The notes: a model not told the origin generated them from the sequence alone. Shown: positions 1 to 7,983, numbered from the stretch's first letter. The stretch is 10,968 nucleotides of DNA from Planctomycetales bacterium (GCA_027435495.1 DAHZZC010000511.1:1-10968), one strand, 5' to 3'. A program made the numbers and translations.

Positions 1-1497
1 GTCGCCGCGGCGATCGGTGTTTTTGCGATGGCCGCCAACATGGACGTTCACGGTGGCGAGCCGGCACCGGTCGGGTCGGCCAGGCCCTCGCCGTTCCTGA
101 TCGGGGCCCGACACTGTGCCCCCTGCCACAACGGCGGCTATAACCAGACCATCACGCCCGCCGAGAACGAGGCGCTGATCTGTCGGATGGTGGAGTCGGT
201 CACGTTCCACGAGAAGGACAAGCACGAGCTAGCCTTCAAGGCCCTGAGCGGCCTGCGCGGTCAGGAGATGACCCGGGCGCTGAAGGCCGATGTCCGCGAG
301 ATGGCCGCCTGCCTAGCCTGCCACGCGACGACCGCGCCGGCCGGTGGCGATGTCCGGCTGTATGACCGGGAGCGAGACGGTGTCACCTGTGTTTCCTGCC
401 ACGGCGCCGCCGAGGAATGGGTGGCCCGCCACCAGTTCGGCTCGACCTCCTGGGCCCGGCTGACCCGTCGCGAGAAGGAAGACAGGTTCGGGATGATCGA
501 CCTGTGGGACCCCGTCCGACGCGCGGAAACCTGCACGTCGTGCCATGTCGGCAGTCGCGAGGAGGGGAAGGTCGTCACTCACGAAATGTACGCGGCCGGC
601 CATCCGCCGCTGCCGAGTATTGAGGTCAGCAGCTTCGGCGAGGCCGAGCCTCGCCACTGGCAGACGCTTCGGGAAAAGTCGCCGAAGCGGCTCGAACGGC
701 TCGGCCTGGCCGGATCGTCCAACGACCTGGAACAGACCCGGCAGGTGGTGATCGGCGGGCTGGTCGGGCTTCGGGCGTCGATGCGGCTGATGGCGGACCG
801 ACCGGGGGCGGCGGTCTCGCCCGCGACGGGCGCTGACTTCGCCCGATTCGATTGCACCGCCTGCCACCACGAACTTCGGCGCGACGACGACGCGATCCCC
901 TGGCGTCAGGTCCGTCGGGTGGGCTCGATCCCCGGTCGTCCGACCACGCCCGACTGGCCGCTCGTGCTGGCGAGGCTGGGCGTGGAGGGTCGGCAGAACG
1001 AACTGGACGGCCGGCTCTCAAAACTCCGAGAGGGACTTGGCCGCCGTCCGTTTGGCGACGAGTCCACGCCGGCCGCCGCGCGGGCCGTCGCTGACTGGGC
1101 CGACGCGGCGATTCGCGATTTCTCGGCCTCGCCGATCGACGAGGCCCGCGCATTCGGGCTGCTCGACCGCCTGGCCCGGATGGCGATCGAGGCCCCGCCC
1201 GACTACGATTCGGCCCGGCAGATCGCCTGGGCGTTCCGCGCGATCTACCACGAGGTCGTCCCGTCGGGTCGCCGGCCTGCCGAGATCGAGGCCGGACTGA
1301 AGGCGCTCAGCGCTGAGTTGCTCCTCGACCTGCCTCCTTCACAGACGAAGGCGTTGATCGTTCCGACGAGTCTCTCGCGACGGCTGGAGGACGCCGCCGC
1401 ATTCGACCCGGCCGCCTTCCGTGAGCATTTCCGCCGGATCGCCGGGGCGTTGACGTCGGCCCCTGCGACCCGGACGGTGTCTCGCGATCATCGGTGA
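1..1497 (+). CDS. Multihaem (five CXXCH) cytochrome c family protein, 5' end outside the window
   Basis: Exported c-type cytochrome, probably periplasmic, for electron transfer; partner and substrate unknown. Counting from the in-frame ATG at 28, CXXCH haem sites lie at residues 30-34, 95-99, 121-125, 169-173 and 276-280. A DKHELAF segment near residue 65 and HEMYAAGHPPLP near 185 could supply distal histidine ligands, as in cytochrome c554-type multihaem proteins. About 210 residues after the last haem site carry no haem motif and look helical. The frame stays open to base 1, and the codons before 28 read VAAAIGVFA, which looks like a signal-peptide hydrophobic core. I therefore infer that the true start is upstream of the window and that ATG 28 is internal. 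The stop codon overlaps the end of the convergent decahaem gene by 10 bp. The five-haem assignment is certain from motifs; the subfamily is not. Confidence 0.88.
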   Translation, partial: VAAAIGVFAMAANMDVHGGEPAPVGSARPSPFLIGARHCAPCHNGGYNQTITPAENEALICRMVESVTFHEKDKHELAFKALSGLRGQEMTRALKADVREMAACLACHATTAPAGGDVRLYDRERDGVTCVSCHGAAEEWVARHQFGSTSWARLTRREKEDRFGMIDLWDPVRRAETCTSCHVGSREEGKVVTHEMYAAGHPPLPSIEVSSFGEAEPRHWQTLREKSPKRLERLGLAGSSNDLEQTRQVVIGGLVGLRASMRLMADRPGAAVSPATGADFARFDCTACHHELRRDDDAIPWRQVRRVGSIPGRPTTPDWPLVLARLGVEGRQNELDGRLSKLREGLGRRPFGDESTPAAARAVADWADAAIRDFSASPIDEARAFGLLDRLARMAIEAPPDYDSARQIAWAFRAIYHEVVPSGRRPAEIEAGLKALSAELLLDLPPSQTKALIVPTSLSRRLEDAAAFDPAAFREHFRRIAGALTSAPATRTVSRDHR

Positions 1498-4400
1498 ACC
1501 CGAGGGGGAGCGACCGTTCCGACCGGCCGTCGTTGGCTCACAGCAGCGGGCGGCCGGATGGCGGCTGCCGGCCGTTGTCGGACATAGATCGGATCGTCCG
1601 GGTCATCGCCGACTTTCCAGATTTGCCCGTTGTGAAGGTACATCTTCCGCTGCTCCTCCAGGTTGAGCGGGCGGGCGCCGACCCGGCCGAAGACCGCGAT
1701 TTGATTGCCCGACTCGTCGACCGCCCGATCGCGATCCACGCCCTCTGAGATCGACAGAGCGTGCGCGTGCTCGGGAAGCGGGAAGTTCGCGATCAGCATC
1801 GGCGTCGGCCTCGGGCTGAATCCATAATTGCCCGGGGTGTCCGGCGAGGTGAGCTGCACCACCCGAAGGCCGTTCTCACCGTCGGCCAGATAGGCAAATT
1901 CGCTCACGTACGTGATGCCAAGCTTCACGTCGTTCAGGTCGTTGATGCAGCCGCCACCATTGAAAACCTGGTCGATCCGGGGATGCTCGGGATGCTCGAT
2001 GTCGAGGATCACCAGGCCATCCTTACCACCGGCGACATAGGCGTACGTACGCGCCAGGTAGATGTTTCGGGCGTCGTGCAGCGGAACCTCGGCCTCGTGG
2101 ACCGGGACCGGGTGCGCCAGGTCGGTGACATCCAGAACCTTCACGCCCTCCTTGTCGCAGACATACGCATACCGGAACTGCACCTGCACCGCTCGGGGAT
2201 GGTGCAAAACGGGCTCGCCGATCACGGAGGTGATCACCGGCTTGAGCGGGTCCTCGATCGAGATCACGACGAGCCCGGCCTGGCACGAGATATAGGCGTA
2301 TGTCCCGACAATCGTGATCGCGCGGGCCCCCTTGAGAATGCCGTCGGGATTGAAGGTCAGGGCCCGGCCGAGGAAGTTGTTGAGCGGGTTGCCGTCGAGT
2401 AGCGTCCCCGCGCCGACGAGGATCAGGCCCTCCTCGCGATCGGTAACATAGACATAGGCATACATGGAATGCACGGAGGCCTCGAAGTTCTCGGGGCGGT
2501 GCTTTCGGGTCGGGTCGGGGGCGATGGTGGTGGGAGCGGCGACGGCGGTGGCGTCCTTCGTACGGACGAAGAACCGTTGTCCGAGCGGCGAGACCGGCGC
2601 GGTGACAATCCGCTCGGAGAAGCCCTTGTGATCGATGAAGGCGATGTCGAAAATTCGCAAACCGCCCTCGCCGCAGGCCGCATAAAGATACTCGCCGCGC
2701 GCCTGGATCGACCGAATCTCGGGACGGAGGCGGCGCTCGATGACGTCTCGGCCGACGTGCTCGAGCGCGTGTTTCAGCTTTCCGCCATGCTTGAGGTGCT
2801 CGGCGTAGCGGTCGGGATAGGCGATCCGATGGAGAGAGCTTCCGATCACCGCCTGCGGTTCGTCGCGCTCGGTGACCACCACCGCGTTGAGTCCGTGCTC
2901 GCCCGAGGCCACCCAGCAGTATTTTCCAATAAAATTGGTGTAATTCGTTCCGTGCATCAAAAGCTGCGCCATGATGGCGTTGTTGTCGTCTTCCTTCGAG
3001 AGGTGGCAATCGGTGCAGGTTTTGGTGTCGGAGGTACCGGGGCGATAGGCGTTTGGATTGAGAGCGCGGCCGTTGTATGGGCTCATCGGATCGTGGACGA
3101 CCGGCGGCCCGCCGCGGACCGTGTGCGGGACGTTCGTACTGAAGGCGATCCCCGACATACCCTCGCCCGAGATCGTCTGTTGCTGCACGTAAATCGATTC
3201 CCTCTGCGCGTTGTATGAACCGACGTGAATGGCGCACGATGACCGCGCGGGACCGATCCGGTTGCCTGTCGCGTTACCGTCGCGGGCGAGCATGTACACG
3301 TCGTCGCGGAGGGTCTGAAAATTGTACGAGGTGTAATTGCGGGTGATGTCCCCCTCGTTGTGGAGCTGGGGCATTTTCTTGTTCGCTCGCTGTGGGAGAT
3401 GGCAGCCGAAGCAGCTTGGGTTCCAGGCCGAGTGGCAGCCGATGCAGCTCATCTTCGAGTTGGCGTGGGCGCAGACGTTGTCGCCGCCGGCCGGCAGGCC
3501 GCCCCAGACCATCTGATCGCCCTCGAAGCGGACTGTTTTCGCGAGGTGGGCGCGCTTGTTGTAGTGTTTCGAGTTCGGATTGATTGTGTCGGGAACCTGA
3601 ACGACTTCCCAGGCGAGATCCGGTTCAACCATCGACCGCTGGATCAGCACGTCGCCCCTGCGCTCAAATCGCCGCTTGCCGAATGGTGTTCGAAGGGCTG
3701 AGAGGTCTCGACCGTCCTTGCCCGACTCGGCCGCGGAGGTGTCCGAGGCGGGACCGGAGGTCAACAGTGTCGGGCGGGTGCCGGGTGTCCCGTGGCAATC
3801 GACGCACTGGATCTCGATCGCGGCGCGGACCTCGCCATAGAGCCGGGTATTGCCGTGTGCGTCCTGGATGAAGTGGCAGTCGATGCAGTGCATCCCCTTC
3901 TCGAGATGGATGTCGAGCTGGTGGACGGGAAGTCCGTCGCGCTTCGCCTCGGCGCGGTCGAAGGCGGCCTGCTGCGCGGCGGCGGCGTTCTTGCCGCGAT
4001 AGCGCTCCTTCAGCTCGACGGGCATCTGCATGGCGGCCATCATCGCGGCGGTGGATTCGTCGCGCACCGGCTCGCCGCGGTGATCGAGCATCTGGCCGTG
4101 CCGGTCCTTCTTGAAGACGGCACGGAAGACCCAGCCGTGGCCGTGGTAATCGGCAAACTGCGTGTGCCTCGCCTGGGGATTCATCTCGGCGAGGTGCGCC
4201 AGGAAGTTCGGGTCCGACCAGTTGCCGCGCGCCGCGGTCTCGTCGGGGTTCGACATCATCGATTTGGTGAATTCCTCGGCGGTCAGGTCCTTCTCGTGCG
4301 TTGGGTACATCAATTCGGCGTCGGTTTCCTCGTCCCACCACATGAAGCCGGTGTACGAATTCAGGACATTCGTCCCCGGGTGGATATGGCAAACCATGCA

Positions 4401-5570
4401 CTGGCTGGTCGGGATGCCGGCCGTGAATTTGTGGTCGATCGGGTGGCCAGGCTGGTCGCGCGGGATGTTGGGATCCGCCTGGAAGCTGGTCCCCATGTGT
4501 CCGTAGGCGGCATACGGGCCCGAGTTCACGATGGATCGATCGTTTGCATAGATCACATGGCAGGCCGTACATCCGCTTGATCGGTAATCGCCTGGATGAT
4601 CGTTCGTGCCGAGGAAGTTGAGGGTCGGGTCGAAGAGTCGCGTTTTCTGGAGCCCGATGAAGACGGGGTCGGTCCGGTTCTTGGTGCCGAGTCCCCGGGC
4701 GCTGAGGCGAGCGAGCGGCTTGCCGTTGACCTCGAGCGGGTTGGGGTTGCCAGCCTCGGCCGGTTCCAGGCCGCCGCGTTCGAAGATCCGGAGGATGTTG
4801 CCCGGCTGAGAGACCTCGTAGCGGGGCAGGGGGTCGAGGAACGGGATGACCGCCTTGCGCTCCATTTCGAAGGGTGTCGGCGGTGGGACGGTCTGCAATC
4901 GCAGGGGCGTCCCGTGCATGCTATACGCCTCGCCGAATCGAGCGGGCTTGTTCGGAACGGCTCCATTATTGTAGAGGGCCGCGCCCCAGAGCATCGCCCC
5001 GTGGGTCATCATGCTCTTGCGGACCTGGAGCACCACCTCGGAGTGGCAGTTGGCCGTCCCGCAGCCGAGATGCGCGACGCGGAGGTCCCCCGGATTGACG
5101 AAGCGGATGAATTCAGGCGATTCGTGATTGAGCAGGGTATACGACCGGACCGGGTTGGCGGTGCTGCCCCAGGCCTCGGGGAATCTCGGCCAGACGTGTG
5201 CGTGCTGGATATCCAGCGCGGTCGGGTCGCCGCCGTGGCAATCGACGCACCCGAGCCGGACGGTCTGGGGCTTGCCGTGGGGTTCGTGCTGGCCCTTGTG
5301 GCAGGCGATGCAACCGGTGCTCTTGGCGTCGGCCTGCTCGATGGTCTGCCGGGAGAGGTCGATCTCGCCCATGCCGGCGGGGAACGGGTAGGGAACCTCG
5401 GCGGGCGGCTGGTCGGGTCGCCGGTTGATGGGTGGGGTTTGCGCCCTTGCCTCGTGGGTCTCGCGGCGTCCGGGCGTCCCGAGCAGGACGGCGGCGGTCA
5501 GGGCCAGGGCCAGCGAGAGTGCGTGGCTGGCCCGCAATCGCGGCGCCTTCTCAGTTCGGGGGCGGGGCAT
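1488..5570 (-). CDS. Exported decahaem cytochrome c with C-terminal LVIVD beta-propeller
   Basis: A 1360-residue exported redox protein. Residues 1-44 form a Sec-type signal peptide: basic start, core LSLALALTAAVLLG, and a cleavage site probably near ARAQ. Nine CXXCH motifs start at residues 87, 108, 334, 391, 562, 589, 709, 720 and 852. A CX4CH motif at 170-176 gives a possible tenth haem. The haem part spans about 770 residues, far looser than MtrA-type decahaem wires. From about residue 875 to 1245 come repeated blocks of the form aYAYVa-G-GLvvlDi (examples near 956, 1035, 1090, 1132, 1174 and 1224). These match the LVIVD repeat family and suggest a six- or seven-bladed beta-propeller. The start is supported by GGAGG at 5581-5585, 10 nt before the ATG, and a good promoter lies at 5637-5665. 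The upstream co-directional gene encodes an outer-membrane barrel. Electron acceptor or donor and surface versus periplasmic location cannot be read from the sequence. Confidence 0.92.
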   Translation of the reverse strand: MPRPRTEKAPRLRASHALSLALALTAAVLLGTPGRRETHEARAQTPPINRRPDQPPAEVPYPFPAGMGEIDLSRQTIEQADAKSTGCIACHKGQHEPHGKPQTVRLGCVDCHGGDPTALDIQHAHVWPRFPEAWGSTANPVRSYTLLNHESPEFIRFVNPGDLRVAHLGCGTANCHSEVVLQVRKSMMTHGAMLWGAALYNNGAVPNKPARFGEAYSMHGTPLRLQTVPPPTPFEMERKAVIPFLDPLPRYEVSQPGNILRIFERGGLEPAEAGNPNPLEVNGKPLARLSARGLGTKNRTDPVFIGLQKTRLFDPTLNFLGTNDHPGDYRSSGCTACHVIYANDRSIVNSGPYAAYGHMGTSFQADPNIPRDQPGHPIDHKFTAGIPTSQCMVCHIHPGTNVLNSYTGFMWWDEETDAELMYPTHEKDLTAEEFTKSMMSNPDETAARGNWSDPNFLAHLAEMNPQARHTQFADYHGHGWVFRAVFKKDRHGQMLDHRGEPVRDESTAAMMAAMQMPVELKERYRGKNAAAAQQAAFDRAEAKRDGLPVHQLDIHLEKGMHCIDCHFIQDAHGNTRLYGEVRAAIEIQCVDCHGTPGTRPTLLTSGPASDTSAAESGKDGRDLSALRTPFGKRRFERRGDVLIQRSMVEPDLAWEVVQVPDTINPNSKHYNKRAHLAKTVRFEGDQMVWGGLPAGGDNVCAHANSKMSCIGCHSAWNPSCFGCHLPQRANKKMPQLHNEGDITRNYTSYNFQTLRDDVYMLARDGNATGNRIGPARSSCAIHVGSYNAQRESIYVQQQTISGEGMSGIAFSTNVPHTVRGGPPVVHDPMSPYNGRALNPNAYRPGTSDTKTCTDCHLSKEDDNNAIMAQLLMHGTNYTNFIGKYCWVASGEHGLNAVVVTERDEPQAVIGSSLHRIAYPDRYAEHLKHGGKLKHALEHVGRDVIERRLRPEIRSIQARGEYLYAACGEGGLRIFDIAFIDHKGFSERIVTAPVSPLGQRFFVRTKDATAVAAPTTIAPDPTRKHRPENFEASVHSMYAYVYVTDREEGLILVGAGTLLDGNPLNNFLGRALTFNPDGILKGARAITIVGTYAYISCQAGLVVISIEDPLKPVITSVIGEPVLHHPRAVQVQFRYAYVCDKEGVKVLDVTDLAHPVPVHEAEVPLHDARNIYLARTYAYVAGGKDGLVILDIEHPEHPRIDQVFNGGGCINDLNDVKLGITYVSEFAYLADGENGLRVVQLTSPDTPGNYGFSPRPTPMLIANFPLPEHAHALSISEGVDRDRAVDESGNQIAVFGRVGARPLNLEEQRKMYLHNGQIWKVGDDPDDPIYVRQRPAAAIRPPAAVSQRRPVGTVAPPRVHR
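1836..2948 (-). other. LVIVD-type beta-propeller domain (residues about 875-1245)
   Basis: I count seven candidate blades. The first is NFIGKYCWVASGEHGLNAVVV, followed by YLYAACGEGGLRIFDI, YAYVYVTDREEGLILV, YAYISCQAGLVVISI, YAYVCDKEGVKVLDV, YAYVAGGKDGLVILDI and FAYLADGENGLRVVQL. The aromatic-A-Y-V/I start and the G-L-hydrophobic-D end are the hallmark of LVIVD repeats. The domain likely mediates protein contacts or caps the haem part; no enzyme signature is visible. Confidence 0.8.
3003..5312 (-). other. Haem-binding region of the decahaem protein (residues 87-856)
   Basis: Contains all ten haem-attachment motifs. They form pairs (87/108, 562/589, 709/720) and singles (170, 334, 391, 852). 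Close pairs usually place haems within electron-transfer distance in multihaem cytochromes. The long stretches between groups, such as 395-562, probably form folded subdomains. Further histidines, for example HGHGW near 476 and HLEKGMH near 555, could be distal ligands. Confidence 0.85.
5043..5063 (-). other. CX4CH haem-attachment motif
   Basis: Residues 170-176 read CGTANCH, with four residues between the cysteines instead of two. CX4CH sites that bind haem covalently are established in tetrahaem cytochrome c3. Whether this one is loaded is an inference. Confidence 0.6.
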
Positions 5571-5636
5571 GGGCGATCAACCTCCGTGTCGACGGGATGC
5601 CATCGTCCCGGCGCGCATCGGGGCCGGGGCATCGGG

Positions 5637-5665
5637 AAAATATTCGGATCGCAGGAGGGCGTCAA
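5637..5665 (-). promoter_or_regulatory. Predicted sigma70-type promoter of the decahaem gene
   Basis: On the minus strand, TTGACG at 5665-5660 and TATTTT at 5642-5637 are separated by exactly 17 nt, an almost consensus arrangement. The A/T-rich -10 stands out in GC-rich DNA. Transcription would begin near 5630, giving a leader of about 60 nt with a GGAGG ribosome binding site 10 nt before the ATG. Confidence 0.6.
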
Positions 5666-5670
5666 GACGG

Positions 5671-5683
5671 CTTGCCATCGAGA
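5671..5683 (-). repeat. 13-bp element TCTCGATGGCAAG, copy 1
   Basis: An exact match to 8018-8030 on the same strand. It lies 5 nt upstream of the -35 of the decahaem promoter, a usual place for an activator site. It is only 13 bp and not itself palindromic. The operator role is inferred from position and sharing. Confidence 0.5.
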
Positions 5684-5725
5684 CAGTCGCCGGTTTTCGA
5701 TACTCGCGGAGGGATCCCTGGTCCC

Positions 5726-7774
5726 TCAGAACGCCGCGACCGCCGTGAGGAAGCCGGCGACCAGCGAGCCGCTCCGGCTGTTGAAGTTGTTGTAGATGTC
5801 GAGGAAGCCCTGGCCCGGGATCAGCATCGAGACGCCGCCGATGAACGAGAGGTTCTCGTGCACGAGCGGTCGGTAAATCCCGCCGAGGCTCAGGTCGACC
5901 CCGATGAACCGGTCGATGTTCCCCTGGTAGAGGAACTGCTGCAACACGCTCGTCTTGTCGAACCAGATCATGTTGCCGTTGGTGAACAGCTTGAACTTCG
6001 GCGTCAGCTCGAAGTCGGCGCCGAGCGTCGGCAGGATCAGACCCGGGTTGACGAAGTTCGCCTGGCCCTGGATCTTGCTCGATCGAAGGTCGGGCACGAG
6101 GCTCAGCCGCTGCGTCAGGTTGACGTTCTGGAGCGGGATCACCTGGCGGTTCCAGAAGCTGAACGGGCCGCCGGCGAAGTTCGGGCCGTCGAGAATGGTG
6201 TCGAAGCCGGTCGCGTGCGAGTTGTTGATGTTCCCATCACCCGATGCGTAGAAGAACGAGACGCGGAACCGGGCCCAGTCTCGGTCGTAAGATCCTTCGA
6301 TGGCGAACATCTGAGCGTTGATCGTCTGCGCCCGGTTCGCCAGCGGGTTCATCGTGTCGTGGCCGACGACCTCGTAGAACTGGTGGGTCAGGTTGTACCG
6401 GCCCCAGTGGCCGTCGCCGCCCCAGCCGAAGTACACCGCGTCGACCTCGTGCGGCTGGAAATTCCCCACCGCGTCCGGCCGGACGAGGAACCGGTTCTTG
6501 TCGAACTTGATCGTCGCCAGGTCATTGTCGTAGTTTACACTCACCAGCGCGGTATAACCCGGGAAGAGAAAATCCTGGCGGTAGTAATTGGCGAAAATGA
6601 GGTTCTGTCCGCGGTCATTGAATGTGTTTAGCCCGGTATTGGTGTCTTTTTCCCATTGCCGGAAATAGGCGATATTCCACTGATCGCGGTTGTTGTTTCG
6701 GGTGCCGAAGAAGCGGACAGCGCGGTTGATATCGAGGAAGAGAAAGCCGCCGAAGTCGGCGTTGAACGGCTGGTTGCCGGCCCGGACCGAGACGAAGTCG
6801 TAGTCGGGTCCGATGTCGGCGATCTTGTACTCGACGAACGCCTCCTGGAGCGCCCAGAATTCGCGGGTACGAGTGGTCCCTTCGAGAACATTCGGGTTGA
6901 CCTGAGCCTGTTCGCTGAAGGAAAAGTTGCTGATGCCGAGCGTTGGGGCGAGCTTGATTCGCCAGTCGACGGGTTTGAACGCGGCGTCGCCGTGGAAGAC
7001 ATCGAAGACAACGGAGAAGAAGTCGAGGGTGAAGAAGCTATTGGCGCGGCCGAAGGAGTTCCCTTCGAATGGCCGGGAGGTGCTCTCGAAGCCCGAGGTC
7101 TGGGTGGGGATCTCGCGTCCTTCGAAGTCGAGGATGCTCAGGGCCGAGATATCCAGAAACGTGTGCTGGCCGTAGATCGGATAATCGCCCTTCAGGACGT
7201 TCTGATTGTATGGATCGAGGATTCGCCCGATCGAGTACGGCGACTCGTCGCCGATCGGGTGTCCGGTCCCGTATCGGTCCCAGGCCGGATAGCCGATCCG
7301 CCATCGGTCGGGAACCGGGACAAAGTGGCTCGAAGACTGGTCCTCGATCGGCTGGACGTGCGACCGGCCGGCGTAACCAGGCGTGGGATACGGCTCCGTT
7401 CGCAGGAACGGCGGCGTCTCAAAGAGCGGCGCGGGAAGCTCGCCAGCCGTCACGGTGCCGAGCGAGCGGTTCAGAACGCCAGGCCGGGGCCGCGGCGGGA
7501 CGGCGGCCGGCCGGATCGCGCTGGGGGTAAGTATCTCGGCCGTGCCGTCGTCGGCTGGATTCTGCGAAGACTCCGGGGTCGGATCGGGCGACGGTGCGCC
7601 CGCCATCTCGGCCGGCAGCGGCGGGAGCGGCTCCTCGGCGGGCGATGACGCCGACGGCGGCGTCGAGGCCGGCGGTACCGGCGGCATCGCACCTTCCTGA
7701 CCACGCGCCGGGGCGGACGTGGCAACGACCCGGGCGAAAATCAGCAGGGCCCAAGCAAGGCGGCTCCGCCGCAT
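5726..7774 (-). CDS. Outer-membrane beta-barrel (porin-like) protein with proline-rich N-terminal linker
   Basis: A 682-residue envelope protein. Residues 1-25 form a Sec signal peptide (MRRSRLAWALLIFARVVATS, cleavage near ARGQ). Residues 31-99 are rich in Pro, Ser and Ala and look disordered. From about residue 200 to the end the sequence alternates aromatic/hydrophobic strands with polar Asn/Asp/Gly turns, for example FFTLDFFSVVFDVF, FVSVRAGNQPFNADFGGFLF, NIAYFRQWEKDT and FRVSFFYASGDG. It ends in FLTAVAAF, whose terminal Phe fits the barrel-assembly signal of outer-membrane proteins. There are no cysteines and no haem motif. The start is supported by GGAGG at 7781-7785, 6 nt before the ATG. 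It precedes the decahaem gene on the same strand with a 155-bp gap, so it may be an electron-conduit barrel or simply a porin. I do not recognise an MtrB/PioB or alginate-export signature. Confidence 0.82.
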   Translation of the reverse strand: MRRSRLAWALLIFARVVATSAPARGQEGAMPPVPPASTPPSASSPAEEPLPPLPAEMAGAPSPDPTPESSQNPADDGTAEILTPSAIRPAAVPPRPRPGVLNRSLGTVTAGELPAPLFETPPFLRTEPYPTPGYAGRSHVQPIEDQSSSHFVPVPDRWRIGYPAWDRYGTGHPIGDESPYSIGRILDPYNQNVLKGDYPIYGQHTFLDISALSILDFEGREIPTQTSGFESTSRPFEGNSFGRANSFFTLDFFSVVFDVFHGDAAFKPVDWRIKLAPTLGISNFSFSEQAQVNPNVLEGTTRTREFWALQEAFVEYKIADIGPDYDFVSVRAGNQPFNADFGGFLFLDINRAVRFFGTRNNNRDQWNIAYFRQWEKDTNTGLNTFNDRGQNLIFANYYRQDFLFPGYTALVSVNYDNDLATIKFDKNRFLVRPDAVGNFQPHEVDAVYFGWGGDGHWGRYNLTHQFYEVVGHDTMNPLANRAQTINAQMFAIEGSYDRDWARFRVSFFYASGDGNINNSHATGFDTILDGPNFAGGPFSFWNRQVIPLQNVNLTQRLSLVPDLRSSKIQGQANFVNPGLILPTLGADFELTPKFKLFTNGNMIWFDKTSVLQQFLYQGNIDRFIGVDLSLGGIYRPLVHENLSFIGGVSMLIPGQGFLDIYNNFNSRSGSLVAGFLTAVAAF
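7478..7684 (-). other. Proline-rich low-complexity linker of the barrel protein
   Basis: Residues 31-99 are dominated by Pro, Ala, Ser and acidic residues (PPVPPASTPPSASSPAEEP and so on). This is probably a disordered periplasmic tether between the mature N-terminus and the barrel. Its job is unknown. Confidence 0.7.
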
Positions 7775-7839
7775 CAGTGACCTCCGGGGGACTCAGTCGC
7801 CGCCCGACCTCGCCGCCATCAACGGGGCCGGTCGCCAGG

Positions 7840-7855
7840 CGTTCGCCTTCGAACG
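7840..7855 (-). other. Hairpin in the barrel gene leader
   Basis: CGTTCG and CGAACG form a perfect 6-bp stem with a 4-nt loop. The same CGAAC arm can also pair with a GTTCG at 7857-7861, so two exclusive foldings are possible. It lies about 66 nt before the barrel gene ATG and is probably transcribed. Function unknown. Confidence 0.4.
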
Positions 7856-7877
7856 GGTTCGCTTGCGTGCCTAATCC

Positions 7878-7888
7878 TCAGGCCGATC
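7878..7888 (+). repeat. 11-bp inverted repeat TCAGGCCGATC, left arm
   Basis: Its exact reverse complement occurs at 8036-8046, 147 bp away. Both arms lie in the divergent intergenic region, so a looping regulator or shared binding site is possible. GC bias makes chance not negligible. Confidence 0.35.
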
Positions 7889-7983
7889 GTCAGACATGAC
7901 CTGAAAAATGAAAGGAAGCGCCGCCGTGGACGCCGGCAAGAGCCGGAGATCAGGACCGGTCCCACCGTGACGTGACCTCGTCA

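Larger units (their letters stand above)
5571..5725. other. Intergenic region between barrel gene and decahaem gene
   Basis: A 155-bp gap between co-directional minus-strand genes. It holds a sigma70-like promoter (5637-5665), a 13-bp element shared with the divergent intergenic region (5671-5683), and a 10-bp palindrome AGGGATCCCT at 5710-5719 just past the barrel gene stop. That palindrome has no loop and no U-tract follows it, so I see no intrinsic terminator. Read-through from the barrel gene into the decahaem gene is likely. Confidence 0.6.

Noticed and set aside
28..30. ATG 28 as the start of the pentahaem gene
   Set aside because: The frame remains open upstream and codes for a signal-peptide-like hydrophobic stretch, which the product needs for haem attachment outside the cytoplasm.
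3232..3240. SSCAIHVG (residues 777-784 of the decahaem protein) as a further haem site
   Set aside because: It has only one cysteine, so it lacks the Cys pair of a c-type haem site. It could at most supply a His ligand.
5710..5719. Palindrome AGGGATCCCT as terminator of the barrel gene
   Set aside because: It has no loop for an RNA hairpin and no U-tract follows on the minus strand.
1761..7648. Several plus-strand open frames of 200-400 codons opposite the decahaem and barrel genes
   Set aside because: They run antisense to genes with strong motifs, lack convincing starts and show shadow-like composition.
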